NCBI GenBank assembly: GCA_034421515.1
Contig: DAOUKH010000012.1
Span: forward strand, 17,343 to 81,342
Source: DAOUKH01 sp034421515
GTDB taxonomy: Bacteria > Chloroflexota > Dehalococcoidia > SHYB01
DNA: 64,000 nt
Direction of reading: 5' to 3'
Shown here: piece by piece, positions 44,777 through 53,305 of the stretch
Position numbering within the stretch: the stretch's first letter is position 1
Layout: each line of letters starts with the position of its first letter
Made by a program: the position numbers and the translations under genes
Notes under the pieces: model-generated
What the model was told of the DNA's origin: nothing
Databases searched by the model: none
The model's input: only the letters and a program-made list of their open reading frames with translations

Positions 44777-45604
44777 ATGCAGGAATCAGCGCCACGCCCG
44801 TCCCTGCTCCGGGGCATCGCCGACACGCTCCTCGCCACCGACGGCTATGCCTCGGCCGTGCGCGAGGTCGTCCTGATCGCCGGGGCGTACTTCGCCTACA
44901 TGTTCGTGCGGAACATGATCGTCGACAACGTCGAGGTCGTCGGCTTCGAGAACGCGGCGTCGCTGATCTCCTGGGAGCAGTCGGCCGGCTTCTTCTGGGA
45001 GGTGTCGTGGCAGGCGTGGGCGCTGGACAACGGCGGCGCCTGGCTGATGCGGGTCTTCAACTACCTCTACATCGTGACCTACTTCCCGATCATCGCGGTC
45101 ACGGCAATCTACTTCTATTGGAAGTACCGCCAACGGTATTTCTACTACCGCGCGCTGATCCTGCTCACGTTCGTCGCCTCGCTGATCATCTTCGGCCTGT
45201 TCCCCCTGGCGCCGCCGCGGCTGGTGGAGGGGTTCGGGTTCGTCGACGGGATCGCAACCTACGGGCCGGCGTGGTACGCGAGCCGCGAGACGGCGTCGTA
45301 CTACAACATCTACGCCGCGATGCCGAGCCTGCACTTCTCGTGGACGTTCATCTTCGGCTTCGTCTTCTGGAACACCGGCCCCTGGCCCCTGAAGGTGTGG
45401 GGCGCGCTGTATCCCACGGTCACGTTCTTCGCGATCATCATCACGGGGAACCACTACATCCTCGACGCCATCGTGGGCATCACCATGGTGGCGGTGGTCT
45501 TCGTGCTGTTCGAGGGGTGGCGGCGGCGAGACTGGTTGCGGGAGAAGATCGGACGGTTTCGGCAGGCTCGGCGGACTCAGGCCGCGGGGCGCGCCGTTTC
45601 CTGA
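44777..45604 (+). CDS. PAP2-like membrane phosphatase / phosphotransferase
   Basis: The 275-residue protein has about six spans and the PAP2 active-site motifs LFPLAPPRL (a modified C1), MPSLHFSW (C2, with His) and GNHYILDAIVG (C3, with His and Asp). The PPRL and SLHFSW form is typical of the branch that includes inositolphosphoceramide synthase-like enzymes and AUR1-type proteins in bacteria. It acts on a lipid phosphate or transfers a head group at the membrane. It starts 10 bases after the radical SAM gene. Confidence 0.8.
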   Translation: MQESAPRPSLLRGIADTLLATDGYASAVREVVLIAGAYFAYMFVRNMIVDNVEVVGFENAASLISWEQSAGFFWEVSWQAWALDNGGAWLMRVFNYLYIVTYFPIIAVTAIYFYWKYRQRYFYYRALILLTFVASLIIFGLFPLAPPRLVEGFGFVDGIATYGPAWYASRETASYYNIYAAMPSLHFSWTFIFGFVFWNTGPWPLKVWGALYPTVTFFAIIITGNHYILDAIVGITMVAVVFVLFEGWRRRDWLREKIGRFRQARRTQAAGRAVS

Positions 45605-45668
45605 AATCGAACGCCGTTTTTGGGGCCGGTCAACCTGTTGACACCCGCCGGCAGAGCGGCGAATTTCA

Positions 45669-45697
45669 TTGAACGCCCGTGGGGGTTGTGATAAGAT
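45669..45697 (+). promoter_or_regulatory. Promoter of the sdhABE operon
   Basis: TTGAAC (45669-45674), a 17-base spacer and TAAGAT (45692-45697), 25 bases before ATG 45723. A second TTGACA at 45638-45643 has only a poor -10 partner. Confidence 0.6.
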
Positions 45698-45722
45698 TCA
45701 CGCGCCTTCGGAGGGGCCCCCT

Positions 45723-47411
45723 ATGCAACAGCACGACGTCCTCGTCATCGGCGCCGGCCTTGCCGGCATGCGCGCCGCAATCGAAGCCTTTCGCCTCGGC
45801 GCGGACGTGGCGGTGCTGACCAAAGTCCATCCCGTAAGAAGCCACTCCAACGCCGCCCAGGGCGGCATCAACGCCGCGATGGGCGCCGAGGGCGACGACG
45901 ATACCTGGGAAGTCCACGCCTACGACACCGTCAAGGGCAGCGACTGGCTCGGCGACCAAGACGCCATCGAGATCATGGCGAAGGACGCTCCCCAGGACAT
46001 CTACGAGCTCGAGCACATGGGCGTGATCTTCGCCCGCGACGAGTACGGCCGCCTCAAGACCCGGGCCTTCGGCGGCGCCACCAACCAGCGCACCTTCTTC
46101 GTCGGCGACATCACCGGCCAGGTCTGCCTGCACGTGATGTACGAAGAGCTGATGAAGGCGGGCATGCGCGTCTACGAGGAGTGGTTCGTCCTCGAGCTGC
46201 TCAAGGAAGAGGGCGTCTGCACCGGCGTCGTCGCCATGGACATCAAGACGGGCGACGTCGAGGTGATCCAGGCCAAGGCGGTGATCCTGGCGGGCGGTGG
46301 CCTGGGGCGCGTCTACGAGCCCAGCACCAACGGCCTCATCTGCACCGGCGACGTCCAGGCGCTCGCCTATCAGATCGGCGCGCCGCTCATGGACATGGAG
46401 ATGGTGCAGTACCACCCCACCACGCTCAAGGGCAACGGGGCGTTGCTCACCGAGGGGGCCCGCGGCGAGGGCGCCTACCTCATCAACTCCGAGGGTGACC
46501 GCTTCATGTCGAAGTACGCCCCGAACAAGCTGGAGCTTGCCTCCCGCGACGTGGTCTCCCGCGCCGAGGCGATGGAGATCCGTGAGGGGCGGGGTATCGA
46601 CGGCTGCGTCCTCCTCGACTGCCGGCACCTCGGCGAGAAGCTGATCAAGGAGCGGCTGGGGCAGATCGCCGAGCTGGCGACGCTCTTCGCCGGCGTCGAC
46701 ATCGTGAAAGACCCCGTCCCCATCCGGCCCGGCATGCACTACATCATGGGCGGCATCAAGACGGACGCCAACGGCGCCACCGTGGTCCCCGGCCTCTTCT
46801 CCGCCGGCGAGTGCGCCAACGTGAGCATCCACGGCGGCAACCGCCTGGGCGCGAACTCGCTCCTCGAGACCGTTGTCTTCGGGCGGCGCTCCGGCGCCTA
46901 CGCGGTCGAATACGCCCGGCAGGCCGGCCCCTTCCACCGAGTCAACGAAGAGGAGTTGGCCGGGAAGCATGCGGCCAAGTTCCAAGACCTGATGGACCGT
47001 CCCTATCCGGGCTACACCGCCGCGTCGCTGCGCCTCGAGCTCGGCGTCGCCATGGACAAGAACATCAGCGTTTTCCGCGACGAGCAGGGCATGCAGGAAG
47101 CCCTCGACACCGTCCGCGACCTGACCGGGCGCTTCCAGGGCCTCACGGTGCGGGACCACGGCAAGGTCTTCAACTGGAACCTGCTCTCGACCCTGGAGCT
47201 GGAGAACATGCTCGTCTGCGCCGAGACCATCGCCGTCTCCGGCCTCGCCCGAAAGGAAAGCCGCGGCGCACACGCCCGCGAAGACTACCCCGAGCGCAAC
47301 GACGCCGACTGGCTCAAGCACACGATGGCCTACCACTCGCCGGAGGGCCCGGTCATCGGCTACGAGCCGGTCACGATTACCAACTGGCCTCCAGAGAGGA
47401 GAGTCTATTGA
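45723..47411 (+). CDS. sdhA: Succinate dehydrogenase / fumarate reductase flavoprotein
   Basis: The 562-residue flavoprotein has the dinucleotide-binding start VLVIGAGLAGMRAAIEA, the covalent-FAD histidine His41 in RSHSNAAQGGINAA, the substrate-site HPTTLKG with GARGEGAYLIN, and HYIMGGIKTD followed by GGNRLGANSLLE. It oxidises succinate (or reduces fumarate) in the cytoplasm-facing part of complex II. GGAGGGG precedes ATG 45723; an upstream TTG in the open frame is part of the -35 box and is rejected. TTG of sdhB overlaps the stop. Confidence 0.94.
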   Translation: MQQHDVLVIGAGLAGMRAAIEAFRLGADVAVLTKVHPVRSHSNAAQGGINAAMGAEGDDDTWEVHAYDTVKGSDWLGDQDAIEIMAKDAPQDIYELEHMGVIFARDEYGRLKTRAFGGATNQRTFFVGDITGQVCLHVMYEELMKAGMRVYEEWFVLELLKEEGVCTGVVAMDIKTGDVEVIQAKAVILAGGGLGRVYEPSTNGLICTGDVQALAYQIGAPLMDMEMVQYHPTTLKGNGALLTEGARGEGAYLINSEGDRFMSKYAPNKLELASRDVVSRAEAMEIREGRGIDGCVLLDCRHLGEKLIKERLGQIAELATLFAGVDIVKDPVPIRPGMHYIMGGIKTDANGATVVPGLFSAGECANVSIHGGNRLGANSLLETVVFGRRSGAYAVEYARQAGPFHRVNEEELAGKHAAKFQDLMDRPYPGYTAASLRLELGVAMDKNISVFRDEQGMQEALDTVRDLTGRFQGLTVRDHGKVFNWNLLSTLELENMLVCAETIAVSGLARKESRGAHAREDYPERNDADWLKHTMAYHSPEGPVIGYEPVTITNWPPERRVY

Positions 47412-48361
47412 AGACCGTCAACCTGAAGGTCAAGCGCTACGACCCCGAGACTAAGGAGTCGCGCTACGAAGACTTCTCCGTAGAGGTCGAGGACAACGAC
47501 GCCGTCCTCGACGCCCTGATCCGCATCCGCGAGTACCAGGACGAGACCCTGGCGGTGCGCTGCTCCTGTCGGAGCGCGATCTGCGGCTCCTGCGCCATGC
47601 GGGTCAACGGCGGAGCCAAGCTCGCCTGCGTCACCAAGGTCGACGATGTCACCGACGACGAGGGGTCCATCACCGTCGAGCCCATGGGCAACATGCAGCC
47701 GGTGAAGGACCTCGTCACCGACATGTCGGGGTTCTGGAGCAAGGTGCGAAAGGTCCAGCCCTTCCTCCGAGCCCACCAGCCGCCGCCCGACCGCGAGTAC
47801 ATCGCCTCCCAGGACGCCATGGGCGACCTCGCCCACACCATGAACTGCATCATGTGCGGCGCCTGCGTCTCCGACTGCGCCTCGCTCGAAGTCGACGAGA
47901 ACTTCATCGGCCCGGCCGCTCTGGCCAAGGCCTACCGCTTCGTCGGCGACCCCAGAGAGACCCAGGAGTCCCGCGACGACCGGCTCAAGGAGCTGAGCAA
48001 GTACAGCGGCATCTGGGACTGCACCCACTGCTACGCTTGCGTCGAGGTCTGCCCCAAGGACGTCGCCCCCATGGAGCGCATCGTCGACCTGCGGCGCACC
48101 GCGCAGGAGTCGGGCTTCACCGACAACAACGGCACACGGCATAGCGACTCGTTCGCCAAGTCGGTGTCGGAGAGCGGTTGGCTCGACGAGCTCAAGATCG
48201 GCTATCAGTCGTTCGGGCTCGACGACGCGCCGATGCAGCTGCGGATGGCGCCGACGGCGGTGCGGGCGCTGCTCAAGGGCAAGCTCCCGCCGGTCGTGCA
48301 CCATAAGCGGCCCGGACACGAGCACGTGAAGCGGATCTTCCAGGAGATGGAGAAAGAGTAA
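47408..48361 (+). CDS. sdhB: Succinate dehydrogenase / fumarate reductase iron-sulfur protein
   Basis: The 317-residue protein has the plant-type [2Fe-2S] ligands Cys54, 59, 62 and 74 (CRSAICGSC and a later Cys), then CIMCGACVSDC and CTHCYACVEVCP for the other clusters. It is longer than E. coli SdhB, with about 70 extra C-terminal residues, as seen with SdhE-type complexes. Start is TTG 47408, which overlaps the sdhA stop and has GAGGAGAG upstream. It passes electrons to the SdhE-like subunit. Confidence 0.93.
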   Translation: MKTVNLKVKRYDPETKESRYEDFSVEVEDNDAVLDALIRIREYQDETLAVRCSCRSAICGSCAMRVNGGAKLACVTKVDDVTDDEGSITVEPMGNMQPVKDLVTDMSGFWSKVRKVQPFLRAHQPPPDREYIASQDAMGDLAHTMNCIMCGACVSDCASLEVDENFIGPAALAKAYRFVGDPRETQESRDDRLKELSKYSGIWDCTHCYACVEVCPKDVAPMERIVDLRRTAQESGFTDNNGTRHSDSFAKSVSESGWLDELKIGYQSFGLDDAPMQLRMAPTAVRALLKGKLPPVVHHKRPGHEHVKRIFQEMEKE

Positions 48362-49240
48362 ATGCGCTACGCCTACTACCCGGGATGCGTCGCTCAGGGC
48401 GGCGCGCCCGAGCTCTTCCACGCCATGAAGCTCGTGGGCGAGCGCTTGGGCTTCACCCTCGAACACCTGAAAGAGGCGGCGTGCACCGGCGCCGGCGTGC
48501 TCCAGGAGCGCGACCCCGAGCTCGGCGACACGCTCAACGCCCGCACCTTCGCCATGGCCGAGCAGCGCGGCCTCCCCCTCATGACCATCTGCAGCACCTG
48601 CCAGGGCGTCATGAGCCAGGCCAACCACCGCCTGAAGGCCGATCCCGACTACCGCACCTTCATCAACACCTACCTCGAACCCGAAGGGCTCAGCTACAAC
48701 GGCACCACCGAGGTCAAGCACTTCATGTGGATCCTGGTCGAGGACTACGGCCTCGACCGGCTGAAGGAGCACGTGACCAAGCCGCTCTCCGGTCTGGCAT
48801 TGGCCCCCTTCTACGGCTGCTACGTCATCCGTCCCACGGAGCAGCTTGGCTACGACGAGCACCCCGAGCGCGGCACCTACCTGGAGCAGCTCATCAGCGC
48901 GATCGGTGGGACACCGGTCGACTTCAGCGGCAAGACGAAGTGCTGCGGCTTCCCCCTCCTCACGATGAACGTCGACAACTCGCTGAAGATGGCGGGGACG
49001 CACCTCTTAGAGGCCAAGGGCGAAGGCGCCGACGCCATGGTGACGCCCTGCCCGCTCTGCCACCTGAACCTCGACGGCCAGCAGCCCGGCGCGGCCAAGG
49101 TGATGAAGACGCAGATCAACCTGCCCGTCATTCACCTGCCGCAGATCCTCGGCCTGGCGATGAACATCGAGCCCCACCGGCTCGGCCTCAACAAGCACAT
49201 CATCTCCACCAGCGCCGTCGCGGCCAAAGTCCCGGCCTAG
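48362..49240 (+). CDS. SdhE/HdrB-like subunit with two CCG domains (non-classical complex II)
   Basis: The 292-residue soluble-looking protein has two cysteine-rich CCG domains. The first has Cys9, Cys41, Cys77 and Cys80, where the usual Cys-Cys pair is Ala40-Cys41. The second is complete: Cys153, Cys194-Cys195, Cys230 and Cys233. In HdrB and SdhE these bind special [4Fe-4S] clusters. No sdhC or sdhD membrane anchor genes follow, so this is an SdhABE-type complex. ATG 48362 follows the sdhB stop directly. Membrane attachment would be through this subunit. Confidence 0.87.
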   Translation: MRYAYYPGCVAQGGAPELFHAMKLVGERLGFTLEHLKEAACTGAGVLQERDPELGDTLNARTFAMAEQRGLPLMTICSTCQGVMSQANHRLKADPDYRTFINTYLEPEGLSYNGTTEVKHFMWILVEDYGLDRLKEHVTKPLSGLALAPFYGCYVIRPTEQLGYDEHPERGTYLEQLISAIGGTPVDFSGKTKCCGFPLLTMNVDNSLKMAGTHLLEAKGEGADAMVTPCPLCHLNLDGQQPGAAKVMKTQINLPVIHLPQILGLAMNIEPHRLGLNKHIISTSAVAAKVPA

Positions 49241-49290
49241 CGCCCGCCGCCCTGCGGGGCGGCCCTTGAGGCCGCCCTCTTCCTCCCCCC

Positions 49291-49391
49291 GTAGGGGCGA
49301 TTCACGAATCACCCGTCCCGAGGGCGGGCACGCGCCGATCGGGCGTCCCTCCCCCTCTTCTCCCTCGGGAGAAGATTGAGATGAGGGGCCC
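49291..49391. repeat. Intergenic repeats after the sdh operon
   Basis: GTAGGGGCGATTCACGAATCACCCG (49291-49315, one change in the stem) and a CCCCTCTTCTCCCTCGGGAGAAGATTGAGATGAGGGG hairpin (49351-49388). Same families as in the other gaps. No gene lies between 49241 and 49485. Confidence 0.7.
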
Positions 49392-49423
49392 CGCGCCGGC
49401 CGCCACCGGCGAGCGAACCCCGC

Positions 49424-49461
49424 CCAAAAGGAAGGGGCGGCCCCTTTCGGGAACCGCCCCT
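49424..49461 (-). terminator. Terminator of the Cache lipoprotein gene
   Basis: On the minus strand AGGGGCGG pairs with CCGCCCCT around a 13-base loop and is followed by TCCTTTTGGG. It lies 25 bases after the stop of the lipoprotein gene. Confidence 0.65.
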
Positions 49462-49485
49462 CCGCACAAGGCTAGTCGCTAGGGA

Positions 49486-51294
49486 TCAGGAAACTTCAGG
49501 CCGGTCGTCGTAGTAACGCGACGTGAAGAGCAGCCCGTCGTGGCGGATAGCCCACACGTGAGCGTACAAGGTCTCCGACGACCGCGTGTTGGGGAAGACG
49601 AAGCTGATCCAGGTGCCGTCCTCCGTGGCCGCCGCCATCTCTTCACCAATCTGCCGAACGCGGTACGCGCCGACGTCTTTCAAGTCGGTGCCAATGAGAT
49701 TCGGAGCAAGGACGGCAACACGCACCACGTCATTCTCATCGGCCAGGGTCAGGTTCCACTGGCCGTCAACGCTCTCCTCGCTGTTGTAATGGGCGATGGT
49801 GGCGTCCAATCCGTTGGCCTGGTAGTACTCGATGGCCTGCTGCACGTACTCCTTGGTCCGCGCCGCTGGGTCTTCGACCTGCGGGTAGTAGCCGGAAGCG
49901 AAGAGCATCCCGTCGTGGCGCACCGCGTACCCCACCTTGGGAACTTCCTTCAGCGTCACCGGATGCGGCCACAGGTATTCCACCCACACTCCTTCGCCGC
50001 CGTCGATGGCCTTGGCCAGCTCGTTGCCCAACTCGTATCCGTCCGAACCCACCACGGCCTTGATGTCCGTCCCTATCAGCCGGGCAATCAGAGGATGGAC
50101 GTGGTAGATGTCGGCAGCGTCGGTGGCGAAGAGATACCACTGGCCCTCGAAGCTGGCGACGCTGTTGTAGTAGTCAAGGAAGGACTTCAAGCCGTCGCGC
50201 TCGTAACGCTCTATGGCCTGGTCCACGTACTGGACCGTGTAGTCCCTTGGATCGGCGCCCCGCCAAGCCGGGGGGCCGGACTCAGGATCGCCGGCGTAGT
50301 AGCCGGAGGCGAATATCAGCCCGTCGTGGCGGATGGCCCAGGTGACCTTTTGCTGCTCCTTGCGCGAAATGGGATGGGGCCATAGGTATTCCACCCATAT
50401 GCCTGCGTCGGTAGCTTGAGCTATCTCCCTACCCAGCTCCTGCCCGTCGGAGCCGACCACGTTCTTGATGTCGGAGCCGATGAGATGAGGAAAGATGGGA
50501 TGGGCCAGGTAGTTGTCATCGTCGCCGATGAGGAAGAGGTAGAACTGTCCGTCCAGGCTGTCCTGGCCGTTGTAGTAGGTGATGACGGCGTCGAGCCCTT
50601 CCGCTTCGTATTTGGCTATGGCTTTGTCCACGTATCCTTTGACGGAACCCTCCACGTCTTCCACCAGGGCCGAATGGCTGGCAGAGAACGTCAGACCGTC
50701 ATGAAGGACGAGGAGGACTCGCCGTGGTTCTTCCTGTTTGGTGACCGGGTTGATGCCCCGAATGGTGATCCAGTGACCCTCCTCGGTAGCAACGCCGATC
50801 AACCCCGCGAAGGCGGAATATGCTGAGCCCTCGCCAACGTATTGGCCCTCCAGGGCGGGTATGTTGCGGTATACCAGCAACCGGCCTTCGGCTTCGTTCA
50901 GGAGGATCAGCGTCCGCTCGTTTTCGGTACCGGCCGGAGACCTGTAGAATGCAAGTGTGGCGTCCAGTCCGTTCTCTCCGTAGTAGTCTATGGCCTTCGC
51001 CACATAGGCTCGGGTTAGGGAGTCGTCATCCAACGCGGCGGGTTCCGGCGTCGGCTCGGGAGTTGGGGTGGCCGTGGGTTCCGGTGTCGGCTCGGGCGTC
51101 GCGGTGGCCGTGGGGGCCGTAGTCGCCGTGGGCGCGGGTGTTGGGGTAGGGTCCTCGCCACAGGCAACGACGAAGGCTGCACAAGCAGCCACGATCAGAA
51201 GCAAGAACAGTCCGCGCACGCCGGCGCGTGCTCGCGAGATCCTCGATCCCGTCCGGTTCGTCCGTCTATTGTCCTCTTGCTGGGTCTGCCGCAT
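49486..51294 (-). CDS. Lipoprotein with four tandem Cache-like repeats
   Basis: The 602-residue protein has a lipobox FVVAC with Cys45, preceded by an Arg-rich N-terminus and a hydrophobic span, then a Thr/Pro/Glu linker (about 48-86). Four repeats of about 125-130 residues follow, starting near 95, 225, 357 and 485. Each begins YVxxAIxYYxxxGLDA, has a YYN or HYN turn, DGQWYLFL, LIGTDIK, VGSDGYELG and GxWVEYLWPHP, and ends IRHDGLxFASGYY. This is the single-Cache pattern of extracellular ligand sensors, here without any signalling domain. Repeat 1 is the most diverged. ATG 51294 follows GGTGAG. Confidence 0.78.
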   Translation of the reverse strand: MRQTQQEDNRRTNRTGSRISRARAGVRGLFLLLIVAACAAFVVACGEDPTPTPAPTATTAPTATATPEPTPEPTATPTPEPTPEPAALDDDSLTRAYVAKAIDYYGENGLDATLAFYRSPAGTENERTLILLNEAEGRLLVYRNIPALEGQYVGEGSAYSAFAGLIGVATEEGHWITIRGINPVTKQEEPRRVLLVLHDGLTFSASHSALVEDVEGSVKGYVDKAIAKYEAEGLDAVITYYNGQDSLDGQFYLFLIGDDDNYLAHPIFPHLIGSDIKNVVGSDGQELGREIAQATDAGIWVEYLWPHPISRKEQQKVTWAIRHDGLIFASGYYAGDPESGPPAWRGADPRDYTVQYVDQAIERYERDGLKSFLDYYNSVASFEGQWYLFATDAADIYHVHPLIARLIGTDIKAVVGSDGYELGNELAKAIDGGEGVWVEYLWPHPVTLKEVPKVGYAVRHDGMLFASGYYPQVEDPAARTKEYVQQAIEYYQANGLDATIAHYNSEESVDGQWNLTLADENDVVRVAVLAPNLIGTDLKDVGAYRVRQIGEEMAAATEDGTWISFVFPNTRSSETLYAHVWAIRHDGLLFTSRYYDDRPEVS

Positions 51295-51325
51295 ACTCAC
51301 CACTTCCTGGTTTGTGCCGCTAGAT

Positions 51326-51354
51326 ACTGTACAATCGCAATGGATGCGCTGCAA
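51326..51354 (-). promoter_or_regulatory. Promoter of the Cache lipoprotein gene
   Basis: On the minus strand TTGCAG (51349-51354), a 17-base spacer and TACAGT (51326-51331). Start codon 32 bases downstream. The rest of the 249-base divergent space is AT-richer than its surroundings and shows no gene. Confidence 0.55.
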
Positions 51355-51543
51355 CACCTTGTCTCATTTATGGTCTATTTCAAGACCTCATCTTATTCAA
51401 ACTGGCTGTTCATGTGTTGTCCGCATGTGGCGCGAGGGCTGGCAATAGGATAACGTCCTGCCCTGAACATCTCGGAGGTGGGGAGGGGCCCCTGTTGGGC
51501 TGCAGCAGTTCGCCGGCGGGCTGTTGCGACTAGAATCATTCAA

Positions 51544-53280
51544 ATGTTCCGAAAACCCCAGGGGCGAGGCGAGGTTCGCTACGAACCGGATGAGAAGTGT
51601 CCGCCGCCACTGTCGATAGCCGCGGCTTTACAGATATTCATACCCAACACCATCAGCCTTGTCATGCTGGCGGCGCTGATCGTGCGGGCATCCGGCGAGT
51701 CGGAAGCCTATCTGTCGTGGGTGACCTTTACCGCGCTGGCAGTCACCGGAGCCAGCATGGTCCTGCAGACCCTCCGGCTGCGCCAGGTGGGTTCGGGCCG
51801 CCTCATCGTCGCAAACTTCAATGTTCCGTTCTTGGCGGTTTGCGCTTTGGCGCTCAGTGTCGGCGGACCTGGGTTGCTGGCCAGCTTAGTGGTGGTTTCC
51901 ACCCTGGTCCAGACCGCCTTGACCCTGCGTCTTGCCTCCCTCCGCCGGATATTCACCCAGACGGTGAGCGGGATCGTGGTCATGCTGGTGGCGGTTTCGG
52001 CCATGCCGTTCATCGTCGGCAGAGCGGTCGTTCCGCCGGAAGGCGAATCGACGATGCTCTTCCTGGTCCCGGGAATGGCCGCTCTGGTCGCTGGGCTTCT
52101 TATATCCTTGCAAGACAAACCGGTCTGGCGCATGTGGATCTTGCCGGTCACCGTAGCCATCGGTCTCCTCGTGGCCGCGCCTCTGGGTCTCTATGACGCT
52201 GGCAGCGTAGCCGCCGCCCCATGGGTGAGCCTGCCCGATTTCGAGTGGCCGGGGCTGGACCTGGTCTTTAACGCGGACTTCTGGGCGCTGCTTCCGGTCT
52301 TCGTGTTTGTGAATCTCACCGCCTTCATGAAGGCGGTGGGAGACCTGTCGGTGATTCACCGCGCTTCCTACCGGGAGCAATCCGCTGTCGACTTCCGCAC
52401 GGTGCAGGGCGGCCTGAACGTCTACGGGGCGGGCACCCTGCTCTCCGGCCTCCTAGGCACATTGCCGGTCGCCGCACCGTGGTCGGCCACCGCGGTCTAC
52501 ATTAGCTTTACCGGCGTCGCGGCCAGGAGTGTCGGGATATACCTCGGAGTGTTGACCATAGTGGCCGCCTTCTTTTCCAAGCTGGTTGCCGTATTGGTCG
52601 CCATTCCCAGCCCGGTGGTCAGCGCGGTCTACGTCATCATCTTCGGCATGCTCTTCGTCGAGGGCGCGAAGACGGTCTTCACCGGCCAAGTCGACCAGAA
52701 AAAAGCTGCCATCACCGGCGTTTCTATGGTATTGGGGCTGTCCGCGGCCGCCCTCGGCGGACTATTCGAAGGGGTCATCATTCATCTGGTGGGGCATACC
52801 ATCGTCGTCGGCGGCATGGCGGCCATAGCTATGACCATGTTCACCGAGTTCTCAAGCTTACGCGCCGGTAAGCTGCGCCTCGACTTGTCCCAGTCTTCCT
52901 TGCCGGCCGTTGACGCCTTCCTCTGCCAGTTCGCCGACCGGCATGCTTGGCCGCAGGAAGGAAAGGACCGGCTGCGCCTCGTAGGTGAAGAGCTCGTGTT
53001 GAGCCTGATCGATGAAGAGAGCGACGGCCCGGCCGAGCAGAAGCGCAAATTGGTCGCCACGATTCGTCCCGACAGCGGCTCGGCCGAGCTTGAAATCGTG
53101 GTCGCTTCGGACGACGCCATCCAGGGGAATATCGAGGACCGCATGGCCTATCTGGGCCAGGAGCAGGCGCTGGAAGACGAGCAGCAATTGTCCGTACGGA
53201 TCCTGCGCCACTATGCCTCTTGGGTGCACCACCGCAAGTATTACGGCATAGACATCGTCAGTTGCCGCGTCGACAAATAG
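51544..53280 (+). CDS. NCS2-type permease fused to a GHKL/RsbW-like C-terminal domain
   Basis: The 578-residue protein has an N-terminal membrane part (about residues 25-440, 12-14 spans) of the xanthine/uracil permease (NCS2) type: LPVFVFVNLTAFMKAVGDLS, GGLNVYGAGTLLSGLLGTLP and IPSPVVSAVYVIIFGMLFVEG. After about residue 445 a soluble domain follows (SSLPAVDAFLCQFADRHAWP, RLRLVGEELVLSLIDE, SAELEIVVASDDAIQG). It has the helix with the N-box-like EE and the strand pattern of HATPase/RsbW domains but lacks a clear ATP-lid Gly motif. TAGAAT at 51531-51536 ends 7 bases before ATG 51544, so the mRNA seems leaderless. Confidence 0.75.
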   Translation: MFRKPQGRGEVRYEPDEKCPPPLSIAAALQIFIPNTISLVMLAALIVRASGESEAYLSWVTFTALAVTGASMVLQTLRLRQVGSGRLIVANFNVPFLAVCALALSVGGPGLLASLVVVSTLVQTALTLRLASLRRIFTQTVSGIVVMLVAVSAMPFIVGRAVVPPEGESTMLFLVPGMAALVAGLLISLQDKPVWRMWILPVTVAIGLLVAAPLGLYDAGSVAAAPWVSLPDFEWPGLDLVFNADFWALLPVFVFVNLTAFMKAVGDLSVIHRASYREQSAVDFRTVQGGLNVYGAGTLLSGLLGTLPVAAPWSATAVYISFTGVAARSVGIYLGVLTIVAAFFSKLVAVLVAIPSPVVSAVYVIIFGMLFVEGAKTVFTGQVDQKKAAITGVSMVLGLSAAALGGLFEGVIIHLVGHTIVVGGMAAIAMTMFTEFSSLRAGKLRLDLSQSSLPAVDAFLCQFADRHAWPQEGKDRLRLVGEELVLSLIDEESDGPAEQKRKLVATIRPDSGSAELEIVVASDDAIQGNIEDRMAYLGQEQALEDEQQLSVRILRHYASWVHHRKYYGIDIVSCRVDK

Positions 53281-53305
53281 CGCGGCACGGTCGCCCGAGG
53301 GCGGC

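Noticed and set aside
45669..45722. TTG 45669 as start of sdhA
   Set aside because: It is part of the -35 box of the likely promoter; ATG 45723 has a good ribosome binding site and begins the FAD-binding motif.
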